Part shown: piece after piece, positions 16,142 to 24,137 of the stretch
How positions within the stretch are numbered: position 1 is the stretch's first letter
Layout of the letters: the number at the start of each line of letters is the position of its first letter
Source: Bin18 sp965200355
GTDB taxonomy: Bacteria; Desulfobacterota; Binatia; Bin18
Assembly (NCBI GenBank): GCA_965200355.1
Contig: OZ241351.1
Location: 3,348,001 to 3,412,000, forward strand
Direction: 5' to 3'
Length of the DNA stretch: 64,000 bases
Made by a program: the position numbers and the translations under genes
The notes under the pieces: generated by a model
Told to the model about the DNA's origin: nothing
What the model saw: only the letters and a program-made list of their open reading frames with translations
Databases searched by the model: none

Positions 16142-18442
16142 ATGGTTAAGCACAACAGGAAACAGCGCCCGGGCCTGAGAGGACTAGTGGCCGGGCTGTT
16201 TGTAGTCGCAGGGCTCGTGTGGATCACCGGGCCTGCGCAAGCCACAATCCGAGTGGGGGACTCAGAGATTCAAGTCGTGTACGAGATGCAGCACGCCTTT
16301 CAGTTTGACGGCAGCCCCGGCGATAATTTTGAGTGGGTCCAGTGGCGCAACGAGATGCGCGTGGAGTATGAGTATCAAGATTTAGTGTCAACCGAAGGCG
16401 GATTATTCGGGAGGAATATCAAAATCCCAGGGGTGCGTCGCGCCGACTTCTCCTTCATGTATCGAGGCCGCTTTGACCCCGTCTACGAGGTGCGTGATAA
16501 GTACGACGACATGTACCCTCACCGCATCAAGCAGTTCAAGTCCTTTACCTTTCCCGAGAACGGTTTCCGGGAAATGAATCTGGACGTGGACTTCGGGGAT
16601 GTCATGGGCCATCGGTTGTCGATGAAGCTGGGCAAGCAGCAGATCGTGTGGGGTGAGTCTGATTTGTTCCGCTCGATTGACATTGCCAACCCGCTACGGC
16701 TGGACCAGAACCAGGCCGTGGGCGAAGCCTTTGAGGACTTTCGGACGCCCATCTGGGCGATTAAATTCCTGTATGACATTGGGAACGTCGGCACATTCCT
16801 GTCCAATGTCGGGCTGGAGTTTTTCTACACCCCTCGCTGGCGACCCATCACTCAGCACCTCGTGTTGGAAGGCGGCTGGGGTGGCCTGCGCTATGATGAC
16901 CCCCATTTTGTTGGTGATGTGGAGGATTACTTTGATTCTCCGACCTCACCGGGCGTGTTGACCACCAAGGGTGTCCCCTGGGGGCCCTATCATGATTACT
17001 CTCGGATTCGCCATCCCTGGTCGGTGTTCCGGGTCGGACGTAACTTGGGGAATATGGCTCCAGACAGCGGATGTAATGCTGACGTTCCGTGTACCGACGA
17101 TGCCGCCGGCCGGGCAGGGAACTTCCTGTATCGGATTGGGGGTGGACGCCACACCCACCATATCCGCGGCACGAAGTGGGACAACAGCATGGTTGGCGTG
17201 CGAATGATGGGGAAGATGCTCGACAATTTTGACTTCACCCTGAACTATATGTTCAAGCGCACCGACCCGGCTGCGGTGTTTGATCTGCCGTCCTTCTTTG
17301 GCAAAGACTACGATGACGGCCTCGGACGGGTGGACGAATACGGTCGGCGACTCAGCTCTTTCAGCAACACCCTGTTGGGTTCGGAGGGCGGATTCTTTGC
17401 CCATGACCCGACCAACCCAGACAATATGTTACTTTTCCGCCGCGCCCTGGACCGCTGTTTCAGAGAGAATAAAGCCTCGTTTTTCCAGGGTGTCGATATG
17501 TATGGTTACAGCCAGGACGGCAACCCGAACAACGACCGGAATTCGACGGCGTGCTTCGAAGTCGCTCACTTCCACCCCTGGACGAATGTGTTTGGCTTCA
17601 CCGTCACCTATAATGACTTTGACTATACCGGCGCGGTGTTCCGCCTGGAACAGAGTTGGTCTACCAATGAACCACGTAACTTCGGTGGCTCGAACTACGG
17701 CGGCCGGTCTCAGGCGCACTTTGATGCCAAGCTACAGGCTGCCCGGGAGAACTATCTGGCCGGTCTAGATGACAACCCCGAGTACGCGGCCGCGGTTGAC
17801 CGATACGCCGCCGACAACGGGGTTGACCGTCGTGCTGCGGTGTTCGGCGCACCGGGCGTTGACCCGCTCATCACCGGCCCTCACCACGATGCTGAGGGCA
17901 ATCCCTGTGCACCAGGCGTAAATGTGTGTCCGGGTAAAAAGATCAACGGCGCGCGGATTAAGTCCGGCACCTCGGTCTGGCGGAGCATGATTGGCTTTGA
18001 CCTGATTCAGTCGATAGGCAGTCTGCCCGGCATGTCCTGGGCACGTACCCTGCCGGGTGGCATTGGCGACCAGGCAACTTTCTATACCTTCCAGGCGCTG
18101 ACCACCTATCAGAACAACAATCGCCCGAGTGGCGTCAACGCTTTCACCAACGCGCCACGAGACCGACACCATCGGTTTAATCAATTGTATACCTTTGGCC
18201 TGTCGGGCTTTTATTTCCGTGGCAAGCTGGAGCCGCTGTTTGCCTTCGCTTACTCCGTAAACGCCAAGCAGCCCCTGCTGCTGGCCCAGACCTACTGGCA
18301 CGGCTTCCTCTTCCGCAACCTTGACATCTTTGCCGGCACGGTCATGTATATGGGTAGCCGCAACGATGTCGATGCTACGGGGTTGCACCTGTGGGCCGAC
18401 CGTGACCTGTTCTGGATTCGCCTCCAGTACTACCTGCTGTAG
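16142..18442 (+). CDS. DUF1302 family outer-membrane-type protein A
   Basis: A 766-residue protein with a signal peptide cleaved near AQA-T (about residue 35). The rest is a DUF1302 domain, rich in aromatic and alternating residues and ending in the aromatic FWIRLQYYLL, which fits an outer-membrane beta barrel. The N-terminal third (about residues 35-255) is almost identical, including at DNA level, to the next gene, while the middle (about 375-600) differs strongly. DUF1302 is a family of unknown function often found with DUF1329 and RND exporters. AGGAGGGAGGG precedes the ATG. A barrel exit or entry pore for the RND system is an inference. Confidence 0.87.
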   Translation: MVKHNRKQRPGLRGLVAGLFVVAGLVWITGPAQATIRVGDSEIQVVYEMQHAFQFDGSPGDNFEWVQWRNEMRVEYEYQDLVSTEGGLFGRNIKIPGVRRADFSFMYRGRFDPVYEVRDKYDDMYPHRIKQFKSFTFPENGFREMNLDVDFGDVMGHRLSMKLGKQQIVWGESDLFRSIDIANPLRLDQNQAVGEAFEDFRTPIWAIKFLYDIGNVGTFLSNVGLEFFYTPRWRPITQHLVLEGGWGGLRYDDPHFVGDVEDYFDSPTSPGVLTTKGVPWGPYHDYSRIRHPWSVFRVGRNLGNMAPDSGCNADVPCTDDAAGRAGNFLYRIGGGRHTHHIRGTKWDNSMVGVRMMGKMLDNFDFTLNYMFKRTDPAAVFDLPSFFGKDYDDGLGRVDEYGRRLSSFSNTLLGSEGGFFAHDPTNPDNMLLFRRALDRCFRENKASFFQGVDMYGYSQDGNPNNDRNSTACFEVAHFHPWTNVFGFTVTYNDFDYTGAVFRLEQSWSTNEPRNFGGSNYGGRSQAHFDAKLQAARENYLAGLDDNPEYAAAVDRYAADNGVDRRAAVFGAPGVDPLITGPHHDAEGNPCAPGVNVCPGKKINGARIKSGTSVWRSMIGFDLIQSIGSLPGMSWARTLPGGIGDQATFYTFQALTTYQNNNRPSGVNAFTNAPRDRHHRFNQLYTFGLSGFYFRGKLEPLFAFAYSVNAKQPLLLAQTYWHGFLFRNLDIFAGTVMYMGSRNDVDATGLHLWADRDLFWIRLQYYLL

Positions 18443-18487
18443 TCACACCCGGAGAGGTGCAACGCCTCTCCTACAAATGCAGTCTCA

Positions 18488-18521
18488 AAACGGGAGGCCC
18501 CTAAAGAAGGGCCTCCCGTTT
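18488..18521 (+). terminator. Strong hairpin between the DUF1302 genes
   Basis: AAACGGGAGGCCC (18488-18500) pairs exactly with GGGCCTCCCGTTT (18509-18521), 13 bp with an 8-nt loop. The T-run is only 3 nt, so it may be a weak terminator or an RNA stability element. A further small hairpin (GGAGAGG/CCTCTCC) lies at about 18451-18471. Confidence 0.7.
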
Positions 18522-18572
18522 GACGTTCGGATACATGGATTATATCCTTTAGGAGCGACTCAATATTTTATC

Positions 18573-18599
18573 TTGACATTCTAGCCCCCAACGTACTAT
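18573..18599 (+). promoter_or_regulatory. Candidate promoter of DUF1302 gene B
   Basis: A perfect TTGACA (18573-18578) is followed after 15 nt by TACTAT (18594-18599). The spacing is shorter than optimal. It lies after a terminator-like hairpin and 37 bp before the ATG at 18637. Confidence 0.4.
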
Positions 18600-18636
18600 G
18601 AGGGACACAATCTTTTCAGTTAAAGGAGGGAAGGTT

Positions 18637-20895
18637 ATGGTCGAACGCAATAGGGGACAAAGGCGGCGGACCTGCCTGAGAGGATTCGTGACCGGGCTAG
18701 CCGTCGTCGCGGGGCTCGTATGGCTCACCAGTGCCGCGCAAGCCACAATCCGAGTGGGGAAATCGGAGATTCAAGTCGTGTACGAGATGCAGCACGCCTT
18801 TCAGTTTGACGGCAGCCCCGGCGATAATTTTGAGTGGGTCCAGTGGCGCAACGAGATGCGCGTGGAGTATGATTTCTCAGACTTGGTGACACCCGAAGGC
18901 GGATTATTCGATAAGAATATCAAAATCCCAGGGGTGCGGCAGGCCGACTTCTCCTTCATGTATCGAGGCCGCTTTGACCCCGTCTACGAGGTGCGTGATA
19001 AGTACGACGACATGTACCCTCACCGCATCAAGCAGTTCAAGTCCTTTACCTTTCCCGAGAACGGTTTCCGGGAAATGAATCTGTATGTGGACTTCGGGGA
19101 TGTCATGGGCCATCGGTTGTCGATGAAGCTGGGCAAGCAGCAGATCGTGTGGGGTGAGTCTGATTTGTTCCGCTCGATTGACATTGCCAACCCGCTACGG
19201 CTGGACCAGAACCAGGCCGTGGGCGAAGCCTTTGAGGACTTTCGGACGCCCATCTGGGCGATTAAATTCCTGTATGACATTGGGAACGTCGGCACATTCC
19301 TGTCCAATGTCGGGCTGGAGTTTTTCTACACCCCTCGCTGGCGACCCATCACTCAGCACCTCGTGTTGGAAGGCGGCTGGGGTGGCCTGCGCTATGATGA
19401 CCCGAGCTTCATTGGCGACCCGACTGATTACTTTGATTCTCCGACCTCACCGGGCGTGTTGACCACCAAGGGTGTCCCCTGGGGGCCCTATCATGATTAC
19501 TCTCGGATTCGCCATCCCTGGTCGGTGTTCCGGGTCGGGCGTAACCAGGCGAGGATGGCGGGTGATTCCGGGTGTAGTGGGACAGGACCGTGTACGGACG
19601 ATGCCGCCGGCCGGCCGGCCAACTTCCTGTACCGGATTGGGGGCGGGTCGAAAACCCACCATATCCGCGGCACGAAGTGGGACAACAGCATGGTTGGCGT
19701 GCGGATGATGGGAAAAATTTTCGATAACTTTGACTTCACCCTGAACTATATGTTCAAGCGCACCGACCCAGGTGGTGTGTTCCATTTTGACACCTTCTTT
19801 GCCGATTCGCCGCTCGATGCGGATGGCAAACGGCTGGTGGGCTTGGACCCCCGCCCGCAATCGGCCGGATACGTGGGGGGTATACCAACGGAGGGCAGAT
19901 TTGCGGGGAGATATGTCGCGCCTGGGACGTTTATTCACGACCCGACCGACCCGAACAATATGCTCAACTTTCGCCGCGCCTTGGACCGGTGTTTCGAGGA
20001 CAATATCGCGACCAACTTCGTTGGGGTTGACATGTATGGCTACGCTCAGGATAGCAACCCGAACAATGACCGGACCGGGACCGCGTGTTTCGACGTGTCC
20101 CACTGGCATCCGTGGACAAACGTGTTTGGCTTCACCGTTACCTATAACGACTTTGACTACACCGGCGCGGTATTCCGCCTGGAGCAGAGTTGGTCCACAA
20201 ATGAGGCGCGTAATATCGCGCCGGTCGCGAACGGCGGTCGGGACCAAGAGCACTACGATGCGCGCGTAGCCGCAGCCCAAGCCAGGGCTATCGCAGAGGG
20301 CAGGACGGGCTCGCAGATTCCGACCCATCCCTTTACGGACGGCGACGGCAACCCATGCGCCGAGGGATACGGCAGCTTCTGCCCCAGCCCACGCCAGCGC
20401 GTTGCGCGGATTAAGTCCGGCACCTCGGTCTGGCGGAGCATGATCGGCTTTGACCTGATTCAGTCCATTCAGTCCTTTCCGGGCATGGGCTGGGCGCGCA
20501 ATCTGCCCGGTGGCATTGGCGACCAGACCACCTTCTACACCTTCCAGGCGCTGACCACCTATCAGAACAACAACCGCGCCACGGGCCTGAATGCGTTCAC
20601 CAACGCGCCCCGCGACCGACACCACCGCTGGAACCAGTTGTACACCTTTGGCATGTCGGGCTTTTATTTCCGTGGGAAACTGGAACCCTTGTTTGCCGTC
20701 GCTTACTCTGTGAACGCCAAGCAGCCCTTGCTGCTGGCCCAGACCTACTGGCACGGCCTGTTTTTCCGCAACCTCGACATCTTTGCTGGTACGGTCATGT
20801 ATATGGGCAGTACCAACGACGTCGATGCCACGGGGCTACACTTGTGGGCAGAGCGCGACCTGTTCTGGATTCGCCTCCAGTACTACCTGCTGTAG
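18637..20895 (+). CDS. DUF1302 family outer-membrane-type protein B
   Basis: A 752-residue paralogue of the preceding protein. Signal peptide ends at AQA-T. ATG 18637 is chosen because AAAGGAGGGAAGG stands before it; the frame is open to 18598. The 5' half is nearly the same as gene A, with a small patch of substitutions around residue 60, while residues about 270-290 and 370-580 have separate insertions and replacements. Both proteins share the last 110 residues closely (FTNAPRDRHHR, YWHGL/F FFRNLDIFAGTV). The pattern is one of a recent tandem duplication or gene conversion with a divergent central part, as in surface-exposed barrel loops. Confidence 0.87.
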   Translation: MVERNRGQRRRTCLRGFVTGLAVVAGLVWLTSAAQATIRVGKSEIQVVYEMQHAFQFDGSPGDNFEWVQWRNEMRVEYDFSDLVTPEGGLFDKNIKIPGVRQADFSFMYRGRFDPVYEVRDKYDDMYPHRIKQFKSFTFPENGFREMNLYVDFGDVMGHRLSMKLGKQQIVWGESDLFRSIDIANPLRLDQNQAVGEAFEDFRTPIWAIKFLYDIGNVGTFLSNVGLEFFYTPRWRPITQHLVLEGGWGGLRYDDPSFIGDPTDYFDSPTSPGVLTTKGVPWGPYHDYSRIRHPWSVFRVGRNQARMAGDSGCSGTGPCTDDAAGRPANFLYRIGGGSKTHHIRGTKWDNSMVGVRMMGKIFDNFDFTLNYMFKRTDPGGVFHFDTFFADSPLDADGKRLVGLDPRPQSAGYVGGIPTEGRFAGRYVAPGTFIHDPTDPNNMLNFRRALDRCFEDNIATNFVGVDMYGYAQDSNPNNDRTGTACFDVSHWHPWTNVFGFTVTYNDFDYTGAVFRLEQSWSTNEARNIAPVANGGRDQEHYDARVAAAQARAIAEGRTGSQIPTHPFTDGDGNPCAEGYGSFCPSPRQRVARIKSGTSVWRSMIGFDLIQSIQSFPGMGWARNLPGGIGDQTTFYTFQALTTYQNNNRATGLNAFTNAPRDRHHRWNQLYTFGMSGFYFRGKLEPLFAVAYSVNAKQPLLLAQTYWHGLFFRNLDIFAGTVMYMGSTNDVDATGLHLWAERDLFWIRLQYYLL

Positions 20896-20916
20896 ACTCA
20901 TCAGTCACCACTGACC

Positions 20917-20948
20917 GGGGCGGGTATCAAGCCCGCCCCTTCTCTTTC
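20917..20948 (+). terminator. Intrinsic terminator after DUF1302 gene B
   Basis: GGGGCGGG (20917-20924) pairs with CCCGCCCC (20932-20939) around a 7-nt loop, then TTCTCTTT. It ends the DUF1302 unit before the coiled-coil array. Confidence 0.7.
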
Positions 20949-21068
20949 CCTCCCTCGCCAAACCCTCATCGTTGCAGCGAGCCAGCCGTTAAGGCCACGC
21001 AAATCGTAGCTAAAAAATCGGCTCCATCGTTCCTTGACTTTTTCGTGTAGGCGGCATTGGATAAGCGC

Positions 21069-21584
21069 ATGAGGCATCTTCTGCTCGCCTTTTTACTCTG
21101 GGCCGGAGCGCTGGTTGGCCTGCCTGCTTCCGGCTGGGCGCAGGACCGCTCAGTGGACGCAACCGACCGGGAAATTATCGAGTGGTTGACACGGGTCGAA
21201 ACTCGGCTGACTCGCGTAGAAACCCACCTGGAGGGACTGGCGGAAAGCCTCAAGCAACTGCGCACAGACATGCAACTCCAGAACCAGCAACTCCGTGCGG
21301 ACTTCGCCGGCCATATCGAACAACTGCATCATCGTCTGGACAGCCTCCTGTTTATCTTCATCGGCGTGATAGGCTTCATCGGCGTGATTATCGCGGCCCT
21401 CATTGGCGTGGTTATCCGGGACAGAAGAACCACGCCGTCCTCGTCTCAGCCCGCGGGTGAGAGCCAGGAGGATGTCCGCCAGCGTCAGGCGGCCATACAC
21501 GGCGCACTACGCGCCCTGGCCCAACGCAACGAGGATGTCCGGCCGTGGTCAAACAGTTCAACCTGTAGCCTCATCCGTTGTTGA
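21069..21584 (+). CDS. Coiled-coil membrane protein, array copy 1 (C-terminal frameshift)
   Basis: A 171-residue member of a five-copy tandem family. Signal peptide (MRHLLLAFLLWAGALVGLPA, cleavage near WAQ-D), coiled coil (about 35-90), one membrane helix (about 92-115), and a cytoplasmic tail. The last residues differ from all paralogues: a one-base loss just after GTC at 21537-21539 moves the frame; in the neighbouring frame the DNA reads VVKQFNL then stop at 21566-21568, exactly the family ending. The ATG at 21069 matches the start of the paralogues; an in-frame TTG lies 12 bp upstream. No Shine-Dalgarno site. Function unknown. Confidence 0.65.
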   Translation: MRHLLLAFLLWAGALVGLPASGWAQDRSVDATDREIIEWLTRVETRLTRVETHLEGLAESLKQLRTDMQLQNQQLRADFAGHIEQLHHRLDSLLFIFIGVIGFIGVIIAALIGVVIRDRRTTPSSSQPAGESQEDVRQRQAAIHGALRALAQRNEDVRPWSNSSTCSLIRC

Positions 21585-21640
21585 AAATCCATTGACTTTT
21601 CCGCTTGTGCAGCATCTTGTCTAGGTATAAGCGTAAGCAT

Positions 21641-22174
21641 ATGAGGAGTGTTCTTATCTCCTGTTTGCTCTGGACCGGGGCGCTGGTCGTTCTGTCTACT
21701 CCCGGCTGGGCTCAAGACCACTCGTCGGACACAACCGACCGGGATAGTATCGAGCGGTTGACACGAGTGGAAACTCGGCTGGATGAAGGGCTGAAAAGAC
21801 TGGAAGACAGTATCACGCAGCTCCGCGAGGACCTCAGTCTCCAAAACCAGCAACTCCGCGAGGACATGCAGCAGCTCCGCGAGGACCTCAGTCTCCAAAA
21901 CCAACAACTCCGCGAGGACATGCAGCAACTCCGGGCCGACATGAACAAACAGAATGAACAACTCCATGACCGGCTGGGCAATTTTATGCTGCTCTTTACG
22001 AGCATAATCAGCGTCATCGGGGTTATCCTGGCCAGCATCATCGGGTTTACCGGACGGGAACGGAAAGAGGCAAGGACGGAGCGAAGTGAATTGGCAGACA
22101 TCCGCGCCGTCTTGCACGCCCTGGCTCAACGTGATGAGAATGTTGCCGCCGCACTCAAGCAGTTTAACCTCTAA
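21641..22174 (+). CDS. Coiled-coil membrane protein, array copy 2
   Basis: A 177-residue protein with a signal peptide (about 1-24, ending GWAQ-D). A coiled coil contains an 18-residue unit, LREDLSLQNQQLREDMQQ, present twice, followed by LRADMNKQNEQ. A membrane helix (FMLLFTSIISVIGVILASII) and a charged tail ending ALKQFNL complete it. The 11+7 periodicity is that of a hendecad/heptad coiled coil. The coil is outside and the tail inside if the signal peptide is cleaved. TATAAG lies 9 nt before the ATG and no ribosome site is visible, so the mRNA may be leaderless. No known family recognised. Confidence 0.7.
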   Translation: MRSVLISCLLWTGALVVLSTPGWAQDHSSDTTDRDSIERLTRVETRLDEGLKRLEDSITQLREDLSLQNQQLREDMQQLREDLSLQNQQLREDMQQLRADMNKQNEQLHDRLGNFMLLFTSIISVIGVILASIIGFTGRERKEARTERSELADIRAVLHALAQRDENVAAALKQFNL

Positions 22175-22248
22175 GCCCCTTCCCCTTGTTGAAAATCCAC
22201 TGACTTTTCCGCTTGTGCAGCATCTTGTCTAGGTATAAGCATAAGCGT

Positions 22249-22782
22249 ATGAGGAGTGTTCTTGTCTCCTGTTTGCTCTGGACCGGGGCGCTGGTCGTTC
22301 TGTCTACTCCCGGCTGGGCTCAAGACCACTCGTCGGACACAACCGACCGGGATAGTATCGAGCGGTTGACACGAGTGGAAACTCGGCTGGATGAAGGGCT
22401 GAAAAGACTGGAAGACAGTATCACGCAGCTCCGCGAGGACCTCAGTCTCCAAAACCAGCAACTCCGCGAGGACATGCAGCAGCTCCGCGAGGACCTCAGT
22501 CTCCAAAACCAACAACTCCGCGAGGACATGCAGCAACTCCGGGCCGACATGAACAAACAGAATGAACAACTCCATGACCGGCTGGGCAATTTTATGCTGC
22601 TCTTTACGAGCATAATCAGCGTCATCGGGGTTATCCTGGCCAGCATCATCGGGTTTACCGGACGGGAACGGAAAGAGGCAAGGACGGAGCGAAGTGAATT
22701 GGCAGACATCCGCGCCGTCTTGCACGCCCTGGCTCAACGTGATGAGAATGTTGCCGCCGCACTCAAGCAGTTTAACCTCTAA
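22249..22782 (+). CDS. Coiled-coil membrane protein, array copy 3
   Basis: A 177-residue protein essentially identical to copy 2; the only visible amino-acid change from the shared ATG is Ile to Val in the signal peptide (VLISC to VLVSC). Same coiled coil, membrane helix and tail. The intergenic spacer is also the same, so the duplication includes the regulatory region. Such a recent duplication is prone to recombination and to assembly error. Confidence 0.7.
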   Translation: MRSVLVSCLLWTGALVVLSTPGWAQDHSSDTTDRDSIERLTRVETRLDEGLKRLEDSITQLREDLSLQNQQLREDMQQLREDLSLQNQQLREDMQQLRADMNKQNEQLHDRLGNFMLLFTSIISVIGVILASIIGFTGRERKEARTERSELADIRAVLHALAQRDENVAAALKQFNL

Positions 22783-22856
22783 GCCCCTTCCCCTTGTTGA
22801 AAATCCACTGACTTTTCCGCTTGTGCAGCATCTTGTCTAGGTATAAGCATAAGCGT

Positions 22857-23330
22857 ATGAGGAGTGTTCTTGTCTCCTGTTTACTCTGGACCGGGACGCT
22901 GGTCGTTTTGGGCCCACGTCGGACACAACCGACCGGGATAGTATCGAGCGGTTGACACTGGAAACTCGGCTGGATGAAGGGCAAGACTGGAAGACAGTAT
23001 CACGCAGCTCCGCGAGGAGTCTCCAAAACCAGCAACTCCGCGAGGACATGCAGCATCCGCGAGGACCTCAGTCTCCAAAACCAACAACTCCGCGAGGACA
23101 TGCGCAACTCCGGGCCGACCAAACAGAATGAACAACTCCATGACCGGCTGGGCAATTTTATGCTGACGAGCATAATCAGCGTCATGTTATCCGCCGCATC
23201 ATCGACCGGACGGGAACGGAAAGAGGCAAGGACGGAGCGAAGTGAATTGGCAGACATCCGCGCCGTCTTGCACGCCCTGGCTCAACGTGATGAGAATGTT
23301 GCCGCCGCACTCAAGCAGTTTAACCTCTAA
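22857..23330 (+). pseudogene. Array copy 4, disrupted by many small deletions
   Basis: It begins with the family start MRSVLVSCLLWTGTLVVL and ends with the normal ALAQRDENVAAALKQFNL, but between them the DNA has about ten separate deletions of one to about twenty bases compared with copy 3. These include losses in the signal peptide end, in ACACGAGTGG, in GGGCTGAAAAGACTGG, in the coil repeats and in the membrane helix. The reading frame is broken several times. The bases that remain match copy 3 almost exactly, with the first 60 bp closer to copy 5. A decayed gene would be expected to show substitutions as well, so a mis-assembled or badly polished repeat is a serious alternative. Confidence 0.7.
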
Positions 23331-23404
23331 GCCCCTTCCCCTTGTTGAAAATCCACTGACTTTTCCGCTTGTGCAGCATCTTGTCTAGGTATAAGCATAA
23401 GCGT

Positions 23405-24007
23405 ATGAGGAGTGTTCTTGTCTCCTGTTTACTCTGGACCGGGACGCTGGTCGTTTTGCCCACTCCCGGCTGGGCTCAAGACGGGTCATCTGGAGCCACC
23501 AATCGCGAGGTCATCGAACAATTAACGCGGATCGACACCCGCCTAGATGGCTTGGACACTCGTCTGATCCGCGTAGAAACTCGGCTGGATGGACTGGAGG
23601 GAGGCATTCAACAACTCCGCAAGGATATGAATCTCCAGATGCAACAACTCCGCAAGGATATGAATCTCCAGATGCAGCGACTCCGCGAAGATATGCAACT
23701 CCAGAACCAGCATCTCCGCGAGGATATGAAGCAGGTTCGCACAGATATGAACAGCCAGTTTGAGCGCCACTTTCAGCTCATCCTGGGCGTGTTGGCGGCC
23801 TTTACCCTCATGTTCGTGAGCATACTCGGCTTTGCCGTTTGGGACCGTCGGACTATGGTCAGACCGTTTGCCGACAAGGTGAGAAGTCTGGAAGACGACC
23901 TCTCAACCAAAGGCCGCCGCCTGGATGTCATTCTTGACGCGATTCGCTCCCTGGGGCAGCGCGACGAGCGGGTCGCCACCATTCTCAAACGTCTGCATCT
24001 GCTGTAA
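23405..24007 (+). CDS. Coiled-coil membrane protein, array copy 5 (divergent)
   Basis: A 200-residue member with the family signal peptide. Its coiled coil is built from hendecads: LRKDMNLQMQQ, LRKDMNLQMQR, LREDMQLQNQH, preceded by LTRIDTRLDGLDTRLIRVETRLDGL. A membrane helix follows (about residues 122-145) and a longer cytoplasmic tail ending ILKRLHLL. It shares the upstream spacer with copies 2-4 but differs in the coil and tail. It is the last gene of the array. Confidence 0.7.
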   Translation: MRSVLVSCLLWTGTLVVLPTPGWAQDGSSGATNREVIEQLTRIDTRLDGLDTRLIRVETRLDGLEGGIQQLRKDMNLQMQQLRKDMNLQMQRLREDMQLQNQHLREDMKQVRTDMNSQFERHFQLILGVLAAFTLMFVSILGFAVWDRRTMVRPFADKVRSLEDDLSTKGRRLDVILDAIRSLGQRDERVATILKRLHLL

Positions 24008-24033
24008 CTTCGACAGCCGTGCCGAGCAAGCAG

Positions 24034-24066
24034 AAAGGGACGGCGGCAGAGTGGACTCCCTTTTTT
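24034..24066 (+). terminator. Possible terminator at the end of the coiled-coil array
   Basis: AAAGGGA (24034-24040) pairs with TCCCTTT (24057-24063), followed by a T-run to 24066. The loop of 16 nt is long, so this is a weak call. Confidence 0.4.
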
Positions 24067-24137
24067 CTTTGGGTGAAATATGGGAAGATGCCGCCTGCTT
24101 GTGTGGGATCAGGACGAATCAAAGGAGGAGTAGAGAT

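Larger units (their letters stand above)
21641..23404 (+). repeat. Tandem gene array with 608-bp unit (copies 2 to 4)
   Basis: ATG positions 21641, 22249 and 22857 are exactly 608 bp apart. The unit comprises gene plus intergenic spacer (CCCCTTGTTGAAAATCCA..TTGACTTTTCCGCTTG..GGTATAAGC). Copies 2 and 3 differ at only a handful of bases, mostly next to the start codon. Copy 4 keeps the spacer but its coding part is about 60 bp shorter. Copies 1 (21069) and 5 (23405) are diverged flanking members. Confidence 0.85.

Noticed and set aside
21485..22737. Long minus-strand frames through the coiled-coil array
   Set aside because: They mirror the repeated coding units in all copies and reflect the reading-frame openness of the Leu/Arg/Gln coil repeats.
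21641..23404. CRISPR or satellite array
   Set aside because: The 608-bp units contain whole protein-coding genes with signal peptides. There are no short direct repeats separated by unique spacers.
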